A DNA stretch of 64,000 nucleotides, taken from positions 7,840,020 to 7,904,019 of the forward strand of contig OZ038482.1 in the NCBI GenBank assembly GCA_964036315.1. The letters run 5' to 3'. The translations under genes were made by a program, and so were the position numbers. The DNA comes from Acanthosepion esculentum (lineage: Eukaryota > Mollusca > Cephalopoda > Sepiida > Sepiidae). Below are positions 32,345-44,374 of the stretch, piece after piece. The notes under the pieces were generated by a model. It searched no databases. It saw only the letters and a program-made list of their open reading frames with translations, and had not been told where the DNA came from. Positions within the stretch are counted from its first letter, which is position 1. The number at the start of each line of letters is the position of its first letter.

Positions 32345-33150
32345 TCTTAAACCTAATATTTTTATTGCTTGCATGCTGCTGTCATGCTTGGATCTCCTTT
32401 GCTACCACTTCTCTTTTCTTACTGATGCTAATTGTCTTACTGCTTTCTTCTCCATGCTTTTTTATTATTATTAATAATGTCTCCCATATGGCATTTATTA
32501 CTATACTAGGCCTATAAAAATGGTCATCATATCTAAGCATATGTACTTATTTCCTGTGTTATTGTTTGTCTAGTATTTTCAGAGAGGGTTGGTTTTCCCT
32601 CCATACATGATCAACCATGCCCGATTTCATTGTCTTATTCCTAATTATAGCTTTTCAGTATTCCTCAAGCCTTGCTTTTACAGAGAAACTAGTTTCACTT
32701 TTGTATTCTTTACAACAGCTGCAAGGGACAGAATACACAGTTCTTGGTCATGTCACACTTTCTGTTAGGTTGAGCGGCTTCTGAATATTGTCTGGATGAC
32801 CGATTTCCTGAATCTTTTTCCAACAAGCCCTTAATATAAGGGAGACAGACTATGGCAGTTTTTTCATCTTCCTCCTTGAACCTTCTTCTGCCTGCAGAAG
32901 CTTGTTATATTTGCAGGGTAGTTGTTATTCTGAAGAGTATGCTTGCTACTGATCATCTCCAGTTGGTATGTGTCTGGATAACCAATTATGATTTTAGTAC
33001 AGTGTTGTAGGCATTGAATGATTCCTTTCTTTATACTGTATGGATGGTGGGAATTGAAGTTAAAGTATTGCACCAGTGAAAGTTGGGCTGTGATATACAG
33101 ATGCCTTGAATTTATTCTGTTTATTCTTACTTTAAGAAAAGGCATGAAAC
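32345..33150 (-). pseudogene. Penelope-like element: RT C-terminus and GIY-YIG endonuclease
   Basis: On the minus strand, 33145-32864 (93 codons) begins MPFLKVRINR and has YFNFNSHHPYSIKKGIIQCL, the RT C-terminal block of Penelope-like elements ('L-P-F-L-D-V...Y-x-x-x-x-S-x-H-P...K-x-x-x-x-x-x-L'). Then come a linker and, in broken frames near 32740-32580, a GIY-YIG-type segment reading VYS-PCSCCKEYKSETSFSV, ARLEEY and MKSGMVDHVWREN. This nuclease fusion is diagnostic for canonical Penelope-like retroelements. The tail (about 32520-32345) reads YDDHFYRPSIVINAIWE and further residues to a stop. A second copy of the last part is at 41.13-41.41 kb. Decayed by stops and frameshifts. Confidence 0.75.
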
Positions 33151-33214
33151 CATTATCGTCAAAAGGTTTACTCAGCTAAAAAATCTCAATGGTTAAACAG
33201 ATGCACTTTAAGTT

Positions 33215-34260
33215 TTCTATGTGCCATGTTCCTTCAGGATGTTAGCAATCAAGACACTCCACAATTTTCTGACCTTTGTAGCTCTTAATAAATTTTGTTT
33301 TTTTGCTGTCTTCTTTCCTAAACCCTGTTCTGCCATCTATTTACGCAAGTTCACTAGGCAGGTTATGCATTGTTTTCCTCTGCTCGTCTTGCCTTCAATC
33401 TGTCCTATCAATATCAAATTTTCCAAGCCTTCTTTTATTATTTGCCTGGTATGAAGCATAAATTTCCTTTTGTTTCAGTTTTCTCTAAAACTTTATCGTT
33501 GCTCACATGTTTAGTCCATGGTATTCTCATCGTTCTGTAGAACCTCATTTCTGACACTTCAAGTCTCTTCTTCATCTGTGAAGAGATTGTCCAGCATTCA
33601 CTGCCATATAGCTGGATTGATATTACGTAACATTTCAGTCCTCTTTTCTTTGTTTCTAATGAAATTTTCCCATTTCTTACTATTTTACTTGGATTTTGGA
33701 AGACATCTTTCAATATCCTAAGACATCTTCAGATTTCAGTATCAGATTTTATGTCCCCTATTAAAACACTTCCCAGATATTTAAATTGTTGGACTTGCTT
33801 GATTTTAGTATCTCCAATTTGTAATTTGCATGTTGGGCTGTTCCTTTTGCTGACAACCATGCTTTGTGTCTTCTTGCAATTAATGTTTAGTCCTTCTTCT
33901 TGCTTTCCTTCACCACCTTTTGTAAAAGTCCTTGCAGTTTCCCTTCTACATCTACTGTCTTAGCTGTATATCTTATACTGTTAAGATTGTGGCTGCTGAT
34001 AATGAATCTTGGTAGGGATTCTAATTTTCTCAGAATTGCTTAACTATATAAATTGAAAAAATCTGGTGAGAAGACTCATCCTTGTCTTACACTCCTTTCT
34101 ATTTTTGTATATCTGCTGAATTCATTTTCTATCCATATACAGGGAGCCTGCTGCCAGTTTAGGTTCTTGATTATTCTAATATCATTCCCCAATATATCAG
34201 GGTTACCTATCAGTTTCAACAAACTGTATCCATTCACTACCGCTAAGTTTATATAATAAA
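33215..34260 (-). pseudogene. RTE-like LINE RT, copy B
   Basis: Minus-strand pieces: an RT segment around 34170-34030 (GNDIRIIKN, ENEFSRYTKIERSVRQGC-like); then MVVSKRNSPTCKLQIGDTKI and QFKYLGSVL near 33870-33760; then the open frame 33713-33438 with NGKISLETKKRGLKCYVISI and LYGSECWTISSQMKKRLEVS; and finally KVRKLWSVLIANILKEHGT-like residues to a stop near 33215. This order is that of RTE-type LINE RT C-termini found in many invertebrates. The catalytic YADD region lies in badly broken sequence (near 34000). It lies head-to-tail with copy C, suggesting two independent insertions on the same strand. Confidence 0.75.
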
Positions 34261-34313
34261 AAATTTTTCAGCCATTTCCACAAAATCTCTTATTATAAAT
34301 TCATAGAATCATT

Positions 34314-35520
34314 ATTCAGTCATTAAATTATTTCCTTTGGTTTTCTATTATAATCCTATTAAGCTTGCCACAGATTATGAGGTCATGATTATTGGAAGAT
34401 GTTTCTTCCTGGCCATTAGCAGCAGTTGCTAGAATTGGAAATGTTCTTCCTGCTGACAGATTTGATTTGGAGATCAAGACAATATTTGACTAAAGTTGTG
34501 TTCTGGTTTATCAAAAAAGAATATCTTTCAGCTCAGGCAAAATATGCTCCACCGAGGTATTGTTGAGCAATGGTCAGATAGACACACACAAACTGTATTT
34601 AAAACGAAATTTTTAACAACGGTTTCATTTCTTCTATATGCCATGTCCCTTGAGGATGTGGGTAATTATGGCTCTCCACAATTTCCTGTCTTTTTTAGTG
34701 TTTAGTAAATTTTGATTTTTTGCTATTTTTGGCAGAACAGAGAATAGGAGAATCCCTGTTCTGTCAACAATTTACACAAGTCTTATGTAGGTAGGTTATT
34801 TGCTGCCTTCATCTGTCCCTCAAACTTTCAATAGGTCCTGTGAGTGTTAAGTTCACCAAGCTCTCTTTCATATTATTTGTTTAAAAGTTTCAACTCTTTC
34901 TGATGTTAAGTATAAGTGTCCTTCTTTTTCTCAAAAACAGTCATTACTCACATGTTCAGTCCATTTTATTCTCAGCATCCTTCAGTAGAACCAGATTTTT
35001 CATGCTTCAAGTTTCTTAATACCTGTGAGAAGATTGTACAGCATTCAGTGCCATATAGGACTAATATGACATGACAATTAAGTACACTTTGTTTTTTTAA
35101 CAAGATTTTCTGTTAATAGTTTGCTAAACTTTTTGGAAGACATCTTTCATTATTCCAATACCTTCAGATTTCAATGTGGGATTTTCTGTAAGTCACTTCC
35201 TAGATATTTAAATTTTTGTACTTTCTTCATTCTGACATCCCCAATTTGTAATTCACACGTTCGGCTGTTCCTTTTGCTAACAACCATACATTCTTCCTTC
35301 TTATATTTGATGCTTAGTCCTTTCTTCTTGCTTTCCTTTATTACCTTCTGTAGGAGTTCCTGTATTTTCCTTTCTATATCTGCTATCAACACTGTCATTT
35401 ACATATCTTATGTTCTGGATTATGCTAATGTCCTTCCCAAATATATCAAACTTACCTAACAGTTCTTTGTGACATATTTTATCAAATACTTTTGCATAAT
35501 CTATTTACAGTAACTAAATT
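34314..35520 (-). pseudogene. RTE-like LINE RT, copy C, with 3' UTR
   Basis: The minus strand begins near 35510 with IDYAKVFDKICHKELLGKFD (first catalytic Asp block), then 35398-35171 reads ELLQKVIKESKKKGLSIKYK, KKEECMVVSKRNSRTCELQI and MKKVQKFKYLGSDL. The conserved SLET-x-K and YG-x-E-C-W-T block follows in broken frames (about 35070-34930), and the C-terminus ends before 34620. The 3' UTR (34314-34620) is nearly the same as at 30.17-30.55 kb. The YADD block is missing between the first two pieces, so the copy has an internal deletion as well as stops. Confidence 0.75.
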
Positions 35521-35529
35521 TCAGGTTGT

Positions 35530-36985
35530 AAATTCACTGAAATAGTCTTACGTAAACTTTAAGGAACCAAGATTTGTAGCAGTTCTAGGAATTATGATTT
35601 ATCCTGGAATACAAGAATGAACAGGGGAAAATCATGTCTCCTTTAAATTTATTAATATTTCCTCAGACATTTTGTCCATTACCAGTCTGCTTGCAACACA
35701 CAACAGCAGTGCTAATTCAGAAAGTGATCATTTGACTTCTTTCTAAAATTTGCCATCAAGCATGAATCCCCAAAACTACAACAACAAAACAAAAAAAAAC
35801 AAAAACCCCTCTTCACCTGCTTATATAGGTCTTTACAGATATCTGTATGGATGTCAACAAGAGGATATTAATTGAAATTAATAATAAATAAAGTGTAAAT
35901 AAACAGCTTTAAAAAATATATGCCTAATTGTTGACAACCAAGAGTTTTGTTTGCAAAATGTTCTGGTTAATTTTTTTTTTTTTTTTTCATAAGTAAGGAT
36001 TTAGTGGTGGTGGTGAATAGTATTTAAAAAACAATTTCTAGTGACAAGGCTGATGCTATCCAGGTTTTACTCATTAAGTCAACCTACTTATGTAAAAGGT
36101 TGAGAATTTATTTTGTTGCAAACAGTTTAATACATTTTATTAAGTAATCCACTGCTTCAAACCTCACTGTGTCCTTCAGCATATACTCAAAGGATTTCAA
36201 TTATTATAATTAATTAAAATTCTTAATTAGATTTTTTTCAGCAAATTACTCCATGCTCCTTTCAGATTTAATAACTTTTTATTTATGTTTTTGTTTTGTT
36301 TTTTCCTGGCTCTACATCCCAAAATAAAACCTTAAATCACTTAATTCACTGGCTGCCTCTTGAGGCTTTAGCTGCATCAGCATGCGAAGGGTCAGCATCA
36401 CTGATACATTAAGATGTTACAGCATCTTTCAGCTTAATTCCTTCAAAAACGATAGATTATGATTTTTGATCTTATGAAATCTTCAAAGAATTTTTAAAAG
36501 AATTTTTTCAAAATCTCTAATTTGTTAGCACCACTAACCAGACTAATTGTTACATACAGTAAATCAAGTAAAAGTTACAATTCTGATTTTGAATAACTTC
36601 TTATCCCTTCTAGATTCTGTTTTGATTGAAATGTTGAAGACTGGCACACATCTAGGATTTTCTTCATTTTGAGTTAGCATAATAAATTCATTTTCCAACA
36701 GCAGTTACTACATTCTCCAAAAATGTCTCATTTCCTGTTTCAAGCAAGAAGACAAAGGCAAGTATTTAAATGATGACCAATGTTTTTTTCCTGAAAGAAC
36801 ATGTGCAGTCTATTTTCTTAGTTTCTGTATTTATCTGAAGGCTTGGAAACAATGTACTGAGAAACCTTTAATTTTGTGAATGCTTACAGAGTACTTTCAG
36901 ATTCTGAAAACTTTCTGAGTATTTTTTGACTGACCACAAAATATTTTTTTAAACTTTACAAACCATTCAAAACATGCTTGCATCT
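35530..36985. other. AT-rich stretch without recognised genes
   Basis: It contains T21 (about 35968-35988). No coding, RNA or repeat-family signature was recognised. Confidence 0.4.
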
Positions 36986-36989
36986 ACTG

Positions 36990-37430
36990 TAGTGGTTCCT
37001 AAATGACGCAGTACCCCTCATAGGTGCAGCAGAAGAGGATTACAGGTGAGGCAGAATGTTTATAAATCTTTGATTGTCTTTCAATCAGTTTCAAAAAATT
37101 CATATGCCAAAAATAAATGATTTCAAAATTTAAAATATTATGGATTACTTGTAATTGCATGCATAAGTCCTAGTATAAATAATTATTGACTGATTTTATT
37201 ATTGTGATATTTTTGCATTATATCAAGTATAAAGACTATAGTAATTAGGGTCTTCAAATTGAAGGAGAGAGTTATCAATGATAATGTTCTGACTTCGATT
37301 ATCTCCTTTTAACCCTCTGTGTGTTTTTTTTATTTTTAAATTTACTTTTTATCACATAAAATTTGGTGAAACACAAGAAAATTTTAATTCTGAGAATGCA
37401 ACCCAGAGATAAAAAGTTTGGGAACCACTG
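36990..37430. mobile_element. hAT-type MITE
   Basis: Left TIR TAGTGGTTCCTAAA and right TIR AGTTTGGGAACCACTG are inverted and match the hAT terminal consensus (CAGTGGTTCCCAAACT-like). Internal right-hand sequence has AACCCAGAGATAAAAAG. No transposase is present in 441 bp. Flanks TCTACTG and ATTACTG are partly alike and may be an old 8-bp target duplication. Confidence 0.7.
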
Positions 37431-37434
37431 ATTA

Positions 37435-39145
37435 CTGCAATCTTACCATTAATATAAGTGATTCAATACTTTATTTTATTAAAGATTGAACATGAAGTAT
37501 AAACATGCAGGAATGTGCCTTTTACATTCAGTAATGATTTGTCAAAGCAAGTTATTACTTTTTATAAATAATTCTTAAAGTTTACATGCATAAGTGATAA
37601 ATTACTGGTTGAACTTAAAAACACTTATGATTTCCCTAAAATTGTGCAAAATACGGTTCTGGAAATTATTTCATAGACATAAAAATAAAATAAAAACTTA
37701 AAAGAAGACTAAATTTGATGTGAGAATTTCTTGTTAAAACCAATTCCTACTCGATATTTTTTGTTCTCTTTTAATAAAACTTGGCCATTCCTTAGCTTAA
37801 AAGTATAATCATGATAAAAATAGCAAGTTAAAAACAATCAATCTAATCAAAATTTACAAACCAAACATTGTTTATAATTTCTAAAAGTTTAACTGAGGAA
37901 TTTGAGCCTGGCTCCCTAAAGATATAACATCCTCATTCCCACTTTTTTTTTTTTTTAATTCCCCCTTTACCTCTTCAAACAGGAATTGTCAGAGAGTGAA
38001 ACTGACCTGGTTATAATTAAGCATCTGTATTTTGTTAGTATTTGCCATATCATTTTGTCTGGAAGAAAAGTAAATCATTACTCTCAGAATTTGGAAATAC
38101 TGACCTGAAAAACCAAGCAGTTTACATTTGTTACATGAAAAAAATGACTAAATTAACAAATTTGTACAAGAATATTGACATTGTTTAACCAAGATATTAC
38201 AATTAAATAAGGCAAATGTTTGTACCATTTTTAAGTGCACTAAATCCTAAATATAGTTACAGAAAGATTAGGTCAGGGTTCAAATTGATTATCAACCTTG
38301 TTTAGCATTAGTGTAAATTTAAATTAAGGAACTCTGACAAGAGATGGAGAGAGAATGATTTATTTGAACTACTTTGTTCTCCACATGGGTTCCCAATAAA
38401 AGATGGCTGCTCAGCACTTCCAGGTAAGATTGTCCCTTTCCTGCTCAGAGAATGTCCAAGGGAAGCAACTTTTGAAGATTAACAATTATATTTAACAATA
38501 CTTATTCACAATTGCTAATCATTTCATTGTTATTGATAAGAGATTTTATAATTCTGTACATAAAAAAAAAACTGTGATGAGCAATAGGAAAGAAAAATAA
38601 TTGTAACATCCTTTATTTACTCAACTATCTTGACTGTCAGAATTATTTTCTTTACTGAGTACTTCGCTTAATATTGATAGCAAAATTAAAACTTAAATTA
38701 AATCCAAAATCTGACAGTAAGAAATAGCAGTATTTTATATCACATACAAACTCAAATATCAAATGCCTTTTGCTATATCTTATCAATAATTCTTCTCTGT
38801 AGAAACAATAGCAGCCATTATTAAAGACTTCAAACAATGGTTAAAAATATTTGCAGAGTTGCAAAGAAATCTCCATTAAAAATCTTTGACAAGCATTTTC
38901 TGTAAAATTTCAAAAATGTATTTGAAGTCTTTGTTACATAAAAATAAAACTGCAAAACAAAGAGAGATCAATTGAGTTAGTTGAATGTGTGTTATTGTAG
39001 AAAGGGAACAAAATATTTCTTGAGAGATCAATTTTATAAGATTGAATAAAACAGTTTGCATTTCATTTCTACCAAGTGTTATATATACAAAAATAAATGA
39101 TTTAAAAATATACACAAAATGTTATCTAAAACTGAAGTCTATTTT
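37435..39145. other. AT-rich stretch without recognised genes
   Basis: Only short, compositionally biased open frames. No repeat family was recognised. Confidence 0.4.
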
Positions 39146-39149
39146 GCAC

Positions 39150-39690
39150 CTTCTACCATTCATCATTGCATTGAATAGTGTTGCCACATCTGCTGCTATA
39201 TAGAGATTCTGAACCAAATCCAAACAAAAATCTGCAATATTGTTGGTACTGATATGACCTCAATCAATTTCCCACTGCCATAACAGTGTCCCTGTGCCTT
39301 TTTTATAAATATTTTCATAGCAATTTTTCTGATGAGCTTTCTTCATTGGTACACTGACTTCATGAATTTAAGCACAGTGCAAGATTGGCAGTTAGGTCTC
39401 ATCATTTTACAGTTGAAATTGCTAAATGTAAGAATAAGTTCTAGTCTAATAGTTTCTTCTTTCACACTTCTCACCTGTAGAACTCTTCCAACTTCTTGCT
39501 TTTCTGTCAACTACAATCTACAAACATTTAAAATGTTCAGTCTTCTTGAACCCTGTTCTTTTTATTGTCCTTTCTCTTCAGTAATGCTGTCTCAGTTTCT
39601 TTCACTATTGCCTTTCATCCTAAGTAACCACTTGTGTCTTAGTGGCTTTATTACATTTCTTAGGGGTGAAGTGGTGAAAAATAAATAGAT
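39150..39690 (+). pseudogene. Jockey/CR1-type LINE 3' fragment
   Basis: The open frame 39332-39688 reads HWYTDFMNLSTVQDWQLGLI, LNVRISSSLIVSSFTLLTCR and TLPTSCFSVNYNLQTFK. These line up with the C-terminal block of the 19.8-23.2 kb LINE (PRLHEFKHPTRLAS; FRTSRLWNSLPYSCCPDSYNFQLFK). The Trp-Asn-Ser-Leu-Pro motif is degraded to R-T-L-P-T. The sequence ends TTAGGGGTGAAGTGGTGAAA, the counterpart of the LINE 3' end. Truncated at the 5' end, as is usual for LINE copies. Confidence 0.75.
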
Positions 39691-39825
39691 CAGTCATTAT
39701 TTGTATAATCAGGATTTCATTTTTTTTTCCTAAACTCCTACCATCTTCATAAAAGCCTGAAGCAATTGCATTTATGGTAATGTACAAATATAAGGGGCTA
39801 TCCTCTAAAAATTGCCATCATGTAC

Positions 39826-39944
39826 GATTTATTTACATTGTTGTCTTCATCTTTGTTGCTAAAGATGAGAACAACAGTCTGAACAATATAAATAGTGTAA
39901 ATACTTACAATACCTCATCTCAAAAATATAGACAGATAATGTAG
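39826..39944. repeat. Short inverted pair of the tRNA-headed repeat (tails only)
   Basis: A minus tail (ATTTACATTGTTGTCTTCAT, about 39831-39850) is joined to a plus tail (GATGAGAACAACAGTCTGAA to ATAGACAGATA, about 39864-39943). Same minus-left/plus-right order as elsewhere; the heads are deleted. Confidence 0.65.
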
Positions 39945-40269
39945 GATTTATTTCAAAAATTTATTTTCCTGACTACAAAATTACTAGAAATTCAAATAAA
40001 ACAATTAAGACTTGAAGATATTGTTTTATATACAAATAGTAATTTCAACTGAATTTTATGATTTTCAGAAGAAAATCAAACTCCTTAAGAATACTAAGAC
40101 TAAGAACACTACAATAAACAGATAAATAAAATGAAACTTAAGTTCTCAAATTTAAAAGAAAGCAACATTTTAGCTTATGAGATGTTGGCCCAAAACTAAT
40201 CGCAGTTTTTCAAAGCAGCCTACCTCAGAATAAAATTTACTAGTCAAAAAAAAAACAATAAAGACATTT

Positions 40270-41088
40270 TACATTGTTCATCTTTATCATATTCCCAATG
40301 TTTTGTCCGTTATATTCTCCAACCTTCTTCAGGTGATATATGTTGGAATTTCGAATTGAACCCATTATTTAGTCTAGGAAATTGTTCTAGTTCCACATAC
40401 CTTTTCTGGATATCACAGTTTCAGTTAATACCCTTTAGTAACTCAACTCTCCAAGTTTTCACTTCCGTGGCCAGGTATTGAACTCAACCCTTTGGTTACA
40501 ACGTTTCGACTGTTACACGCTCCAACCTTCTTCAGGTGGTTGGAATGTCAAACTGAACCCTTTATTTCGCTCACTGGAGTAGACTATTCTAGTTCCACAT
40601 GCCATGTTTAATGGATGTCAGTTATCAGTTATCTCCTGTTAATTTCCCTCTGAAAGTTCTCTACTACCTTAGCCGGGTATTGAACTCACACTCTTTGGGT
40701 CCTGTCACTGGATCTAACACCTTTATCAGTGGATAAAGAGTGTGAGTTCAATACCCAGTTAAGGCAGTGGAGAACTTTCAGAGAGAAATTAACAGGAGAT
40801 AACTGATAACTGACATCCATTAAACATGGCACGTGAAACTAGAACAGTCTACTCCAGTGTGCAAAATAAAGGGTTCAGTTCGACATTCCAACTACCTGAA
40901 GAAGACCGGAGTGTACAACGACCGAAACGTTGTAATAAATATGGCGACAAAGATGAGGACAATAGTCCGAATAATGCAATAATGTACATAATACCTCATC
41001 TCAGAAGTATAGACAGATACTCAACCCTTTGGATCAAGTCACTGGATTGCTTCAACTAATGTTTTATCTACTGGGCCATGTGTCCTTG
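40270..41088. repeat. Nested tRNA-headed repeats: minus, minus, plus, minus
   Basis: Minus copy 40270-40498, minus copy 40499-40728 (both with the reverse-complement core CTTCTTCAGGTG), plus copy 40730-41019 (core ACCTGAAGAAGACCGGAG...CGACCGAAAC, terminus ATAGACAGATA), then a minus head 41020-41088 ending with the tRNA-like AGGACACATGGCCCAGTAGA. The 40729 join falls at GATAAAG in both arms. The second minus copy and the plus copy are close relatives (shared subfamily body AACAGGAGATAACTGATAAC). Confidence 0.75.
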
Positions 41089-41129
41089 GTGACATTAGTG
41101 TATGAATTTTTTGGAATTTTAAACCTGAT

Positions 41130-41405
41130 GGTTCAGTTTTTTTTTTTTTTTTTTTTTAACCAGAACTCCTATCAATTCTTGTAATTGTTGTTTTTCTCTA
41201 GCTAGCTGTATTACTGGTTCCCATATTGTATTCATGTCTATGCTTGGCTGACTTAAAAGATTTTTGTGGCTTAGCATATGTGCTGATTCCTTAAGTTTTT
41301 GTATTTTCCAGTGATGTTCTCTATTATTTCAACTTCATCCCATAGGGGGTGGTGATCTTTTCCCTTCATATATGGCCAGCCATGCCTGATTTTTCTATTT
41401 CAGAA
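41130..41405 (-). pseudogene. Penelope-like element 3' fragment (GIY-YIG tail)
   Basis: On the minus strand, EIEKSGMAGHI, HHPLWDEVEIIE and KIQKLKESAHML then SQPSIDMNTIWEPVIQLARE (in broken frames) match the end of the Penelope GIY-YIG region seen at 32.3-32.6 kb and preserve residues missing there. It ends in a T21 run at the left (41138-41158, that is, poly(A) on its own strand). Directly to its right lies a plus-strand terminus of the tRNA-headed repeat. Confidence 0.65.
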
Positions 41406-41407
41406 AA

Positions 41408-41455
41408 ATTCCATAATGTTACAACACCTAATCCCAGAAATATAGACAGATATTG
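41408..41455 (+). repeat. Terminal fragment of the tRNA-headed repeat
   Basis: ATAATGTTACAACACCTAAT then CAGAAATATAGACAGATA, the family 3' terminus, abuts the Penelope fragment. Confidence 0.6.
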
Positions 41456-41617
41456 AACAATAAACATCAATTTATTTTGGTAGTCTTGAAAGAAATTCTT
41501 CAAAAGGCACTTTCAGCTGCTGATGAATTGCTGAAAACTGTCTTTTGCAAGAAATTGTCAAGATTCCTCTAAAAGGTTTTTGATTGACCAATGTTGAATA
41601 TAAACATTACAGTTCTT

Positions 41618-41722
41618 GGTACATTTTGTCAATTTCCTAACAACAGATCTATGGTACATTTTATCAATTTCCTAACAACAGATGTTTGGTACATTTTGTC
41701 AATTTCCTAGCTACAGATTCTG
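41618..41722. repeat. 35-bp tandem repeat, three units
   Basis: Units 41618-41652, 41653-41687 and 41688-41722 begin GGTACATTTT and share TCAATTTCCTA, with a few substitutions each. Confidence 0.9.
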
Positions 41723-41729
41723 TCTTGCT

Positions 41730-43585
41730 TTGGCAGTTTTCCCAAAAATCAATAAGTTATGGTGAAGGATGCCGTTTACCAACCACCAAACAGTGAACAT
41801 AACCTCCTTTTCATGCAGCTTTGATTGAGGGAACGGAATATCTCCGTCTCAGAAATTCTTTTTAACCAAATTTATTCAGCCACAATCTCTACACCAAAAT
41901 CCTATAAATTGGCCTTTATGCAACTTCATTTCAAATGTTTTTAGAGGTAATTATTGATTTTAGCCAAGGAAGTAATTTATTACTTCTCATCAGTTTCACT
42001 TGACTTGGTAAGTATAGCAGGTAGGTATAGAGCTGTAACAAGTTATCCACAAAGTTAATATTCAGGTTTGATTCATTAAGAACTGCTACCTCATCTAATT
42101 TATTAAAATTAGACTTTCTTTTGCCATATTTAATTCTAATAGAAACAAACCTTATGTTTCTCCCCTGGTTCTATATCATAAAACCAGGTTTTCTACATTT
42201 AATTGTTCATCAACCAAGCCTCTTTGGGGATCTACTTGTTCTGCAAAAGTGGGTTACCTTTTCAGCATTTTGATGATTCACCTTAGACCAAATGACAGCA
42301 TTCTGCAGATAGTACAAAATGCCATAATTTATTAGACAGAATTCTTTTTTGTAAAATGTCACAATGTGATCAAGAAATGGATAGTTTTCATTGTACAAAC
42401 TTCATAATGGCAACTTTTTATTTTCTTTTGTTCAGCTCATGTAGCCCCAATTTGTGAAAAGTTTGTTTTATTTTAATTTTCCAGTTTTGGTGTAAATGTC
42501 AAACAATGCTTGAATGGTCCACATTTTGTTCATCCACAATCTCTCAACTTGTTTTGTGTTTGTTCATTTCAATAGTGGCCTTTAATTGGTAGTCATCAGT
42601 CACAGGACATCAATCATTATAAGTTTTTTGGTTTTTTTTAAAAAAAAATTCAATGTTGAGCTGTACATTAATCTATGATCTCCTGGCCAAATATCAGGTT
42701 GATATTATGAGCAGTTTCTGCGGTTTGATTTCCCATTTTGAAGTCACAATAAAAATTTGAAAAATAAAATTAAAATATTTTAAATTTTTAAAAAATAAAT
42801 TAAAAAACATTGCTTAAACTTCCTTCATGTTTTTCATCTTAGACAAAAAAAAAAAAAAACATTTATTTAAAACTATACAACAAATTAATATTTTAAATAT
42901 TAAAATTAAAATGAATTTAAATTAAATATTTTTAATTTTGATTCTTATTTTGGAATAAACAAAAAAAAAAAAATTTGTACCAACCTAATAATTTCCACAG
43001 CTTTATCACAATATCTAATAATATTTTAATCCTTGTAGAAAAAGAAATATTTTAAAATCCTTTCTAAGCAAATGTTTCATTAATTTTATTTATTTTTGCA
43101 AATGATGAATTGGTTTGGGCTCAGTGATTTACTGGACACTCTCAGCTGAAATAAGAATTTAAAAAAAAAAAAGGAAATTTGTCAAGTAGATTAAAATAAA
43201 TTGTATTGTACTTTTTGTAAAGAAAAAGAAATTAAATATAGTTTGATGAATGCAGAAAAGTCAGAAAATAAACAGATCCTGCTTTTGGTGTGGTTATCTA
43301 ATTAAAAGAAGGTTAACCCTATACCTGGTCACTTAATGTAAACAGAAGATTGCTTGGGGGTGGCTGATATGTACACAACTTGTATTTATATATTGACCAG
43401 ATTGAAGCAGAGAGCATGTTGTTTGGAACATTTTCCTCTCTTGCATTTGAAGTCATTGAATTCAATTATATAAGAATTATAAAGAAATCAAATTCATTAT
43501 TTTTTTTAAGATATGAATTACATTTTATTAAATTTCTGAATTTAATATGAAACTATGCTAATGTAACATATCAATCTCTCACAGG
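41730..43585. other. AT-rich stretch without recognised genes
   Basis: No coding, RNA or repeat-family signature was recognised; several A and T runs. Confidence 0.4.
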
Positions 43586-43590
43586 CAGCA

Positions 43591-43645
43591 GAATGGGAAC
43601 AGTCTACTCTTGTGAATTGAATAAAGGATTCAATTTGAAATTCTA
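43591..43645 (+). repeat. Body fragment of the tRNA-headed repeat
   Basis: GGAACAGTCTACTCTTGTGA, ATAAAGGATTCAATTTGAAA and TTC match the pre-core body of the family. The core and tail are absent. Confidence 0.6.
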
Positions 43646-43842
43646 AGAACACCAAGAAATGCAACAGGCACCAGACAAAAGGTCAAAGAGTAGGTACAAC
43701 ATCCAAAATGATCTAACAACAACTTATATAAGGACACCAGTTCAAATAAATAATGGAGAGAAATTACTTATTAAATGTATAAGATACAAGAACTCTCAAA
43801 TACTTACACTTATGTAAACAATGATTGCACAGATAAGTGTAC

Positions 43843-43881
<39 letters not shown>
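43843..43881. repeat. Compound (TA)n(CA)n microsatellite
   Basis: (TA)n to about 43866, then (CA)n to 43881. Confidence 0.9.
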
Positions 43882-44374
43882 TAACAGCCTGATTGTAATA
43901 TTCAGGCTTTTTTGCTTGTTTCTTTTGTTTTCTTTAATTAGTAGTAACATAAAAATTAAATAATATTTAAAGTGCTATTGCAAAAACTAATTTTGGTTGT
44001 ATATATGAATTTATTTGCTAGAAATTCCTAACAATGATAAGGTGTAAATATAATCCACTAAGAAAAAAAAAAAAAACACATACATATACAAAAGTATAAA
44101 AACATACAATGGATAAACACTAAGATTATATCTTTTCCCAGTGAGTATTTTTTTTTTTTTTTTTACACATTTTAATATTATCCATGAATGACAAGCTTGA
44201 ATTAAAGAGAACCAAAAAATGTGGAGTTACTATAAATTTTTCACTGACATTAAATGAAACAAATTATCCTTGCAGCTTTAAGTGGTAGACTAGAATACAA
44301 ATAGGCAAATGTTATCAAGTTATTTTCATACAAAAGCATACATAATAAACAAGATTTAATTACATAGTAATTCA

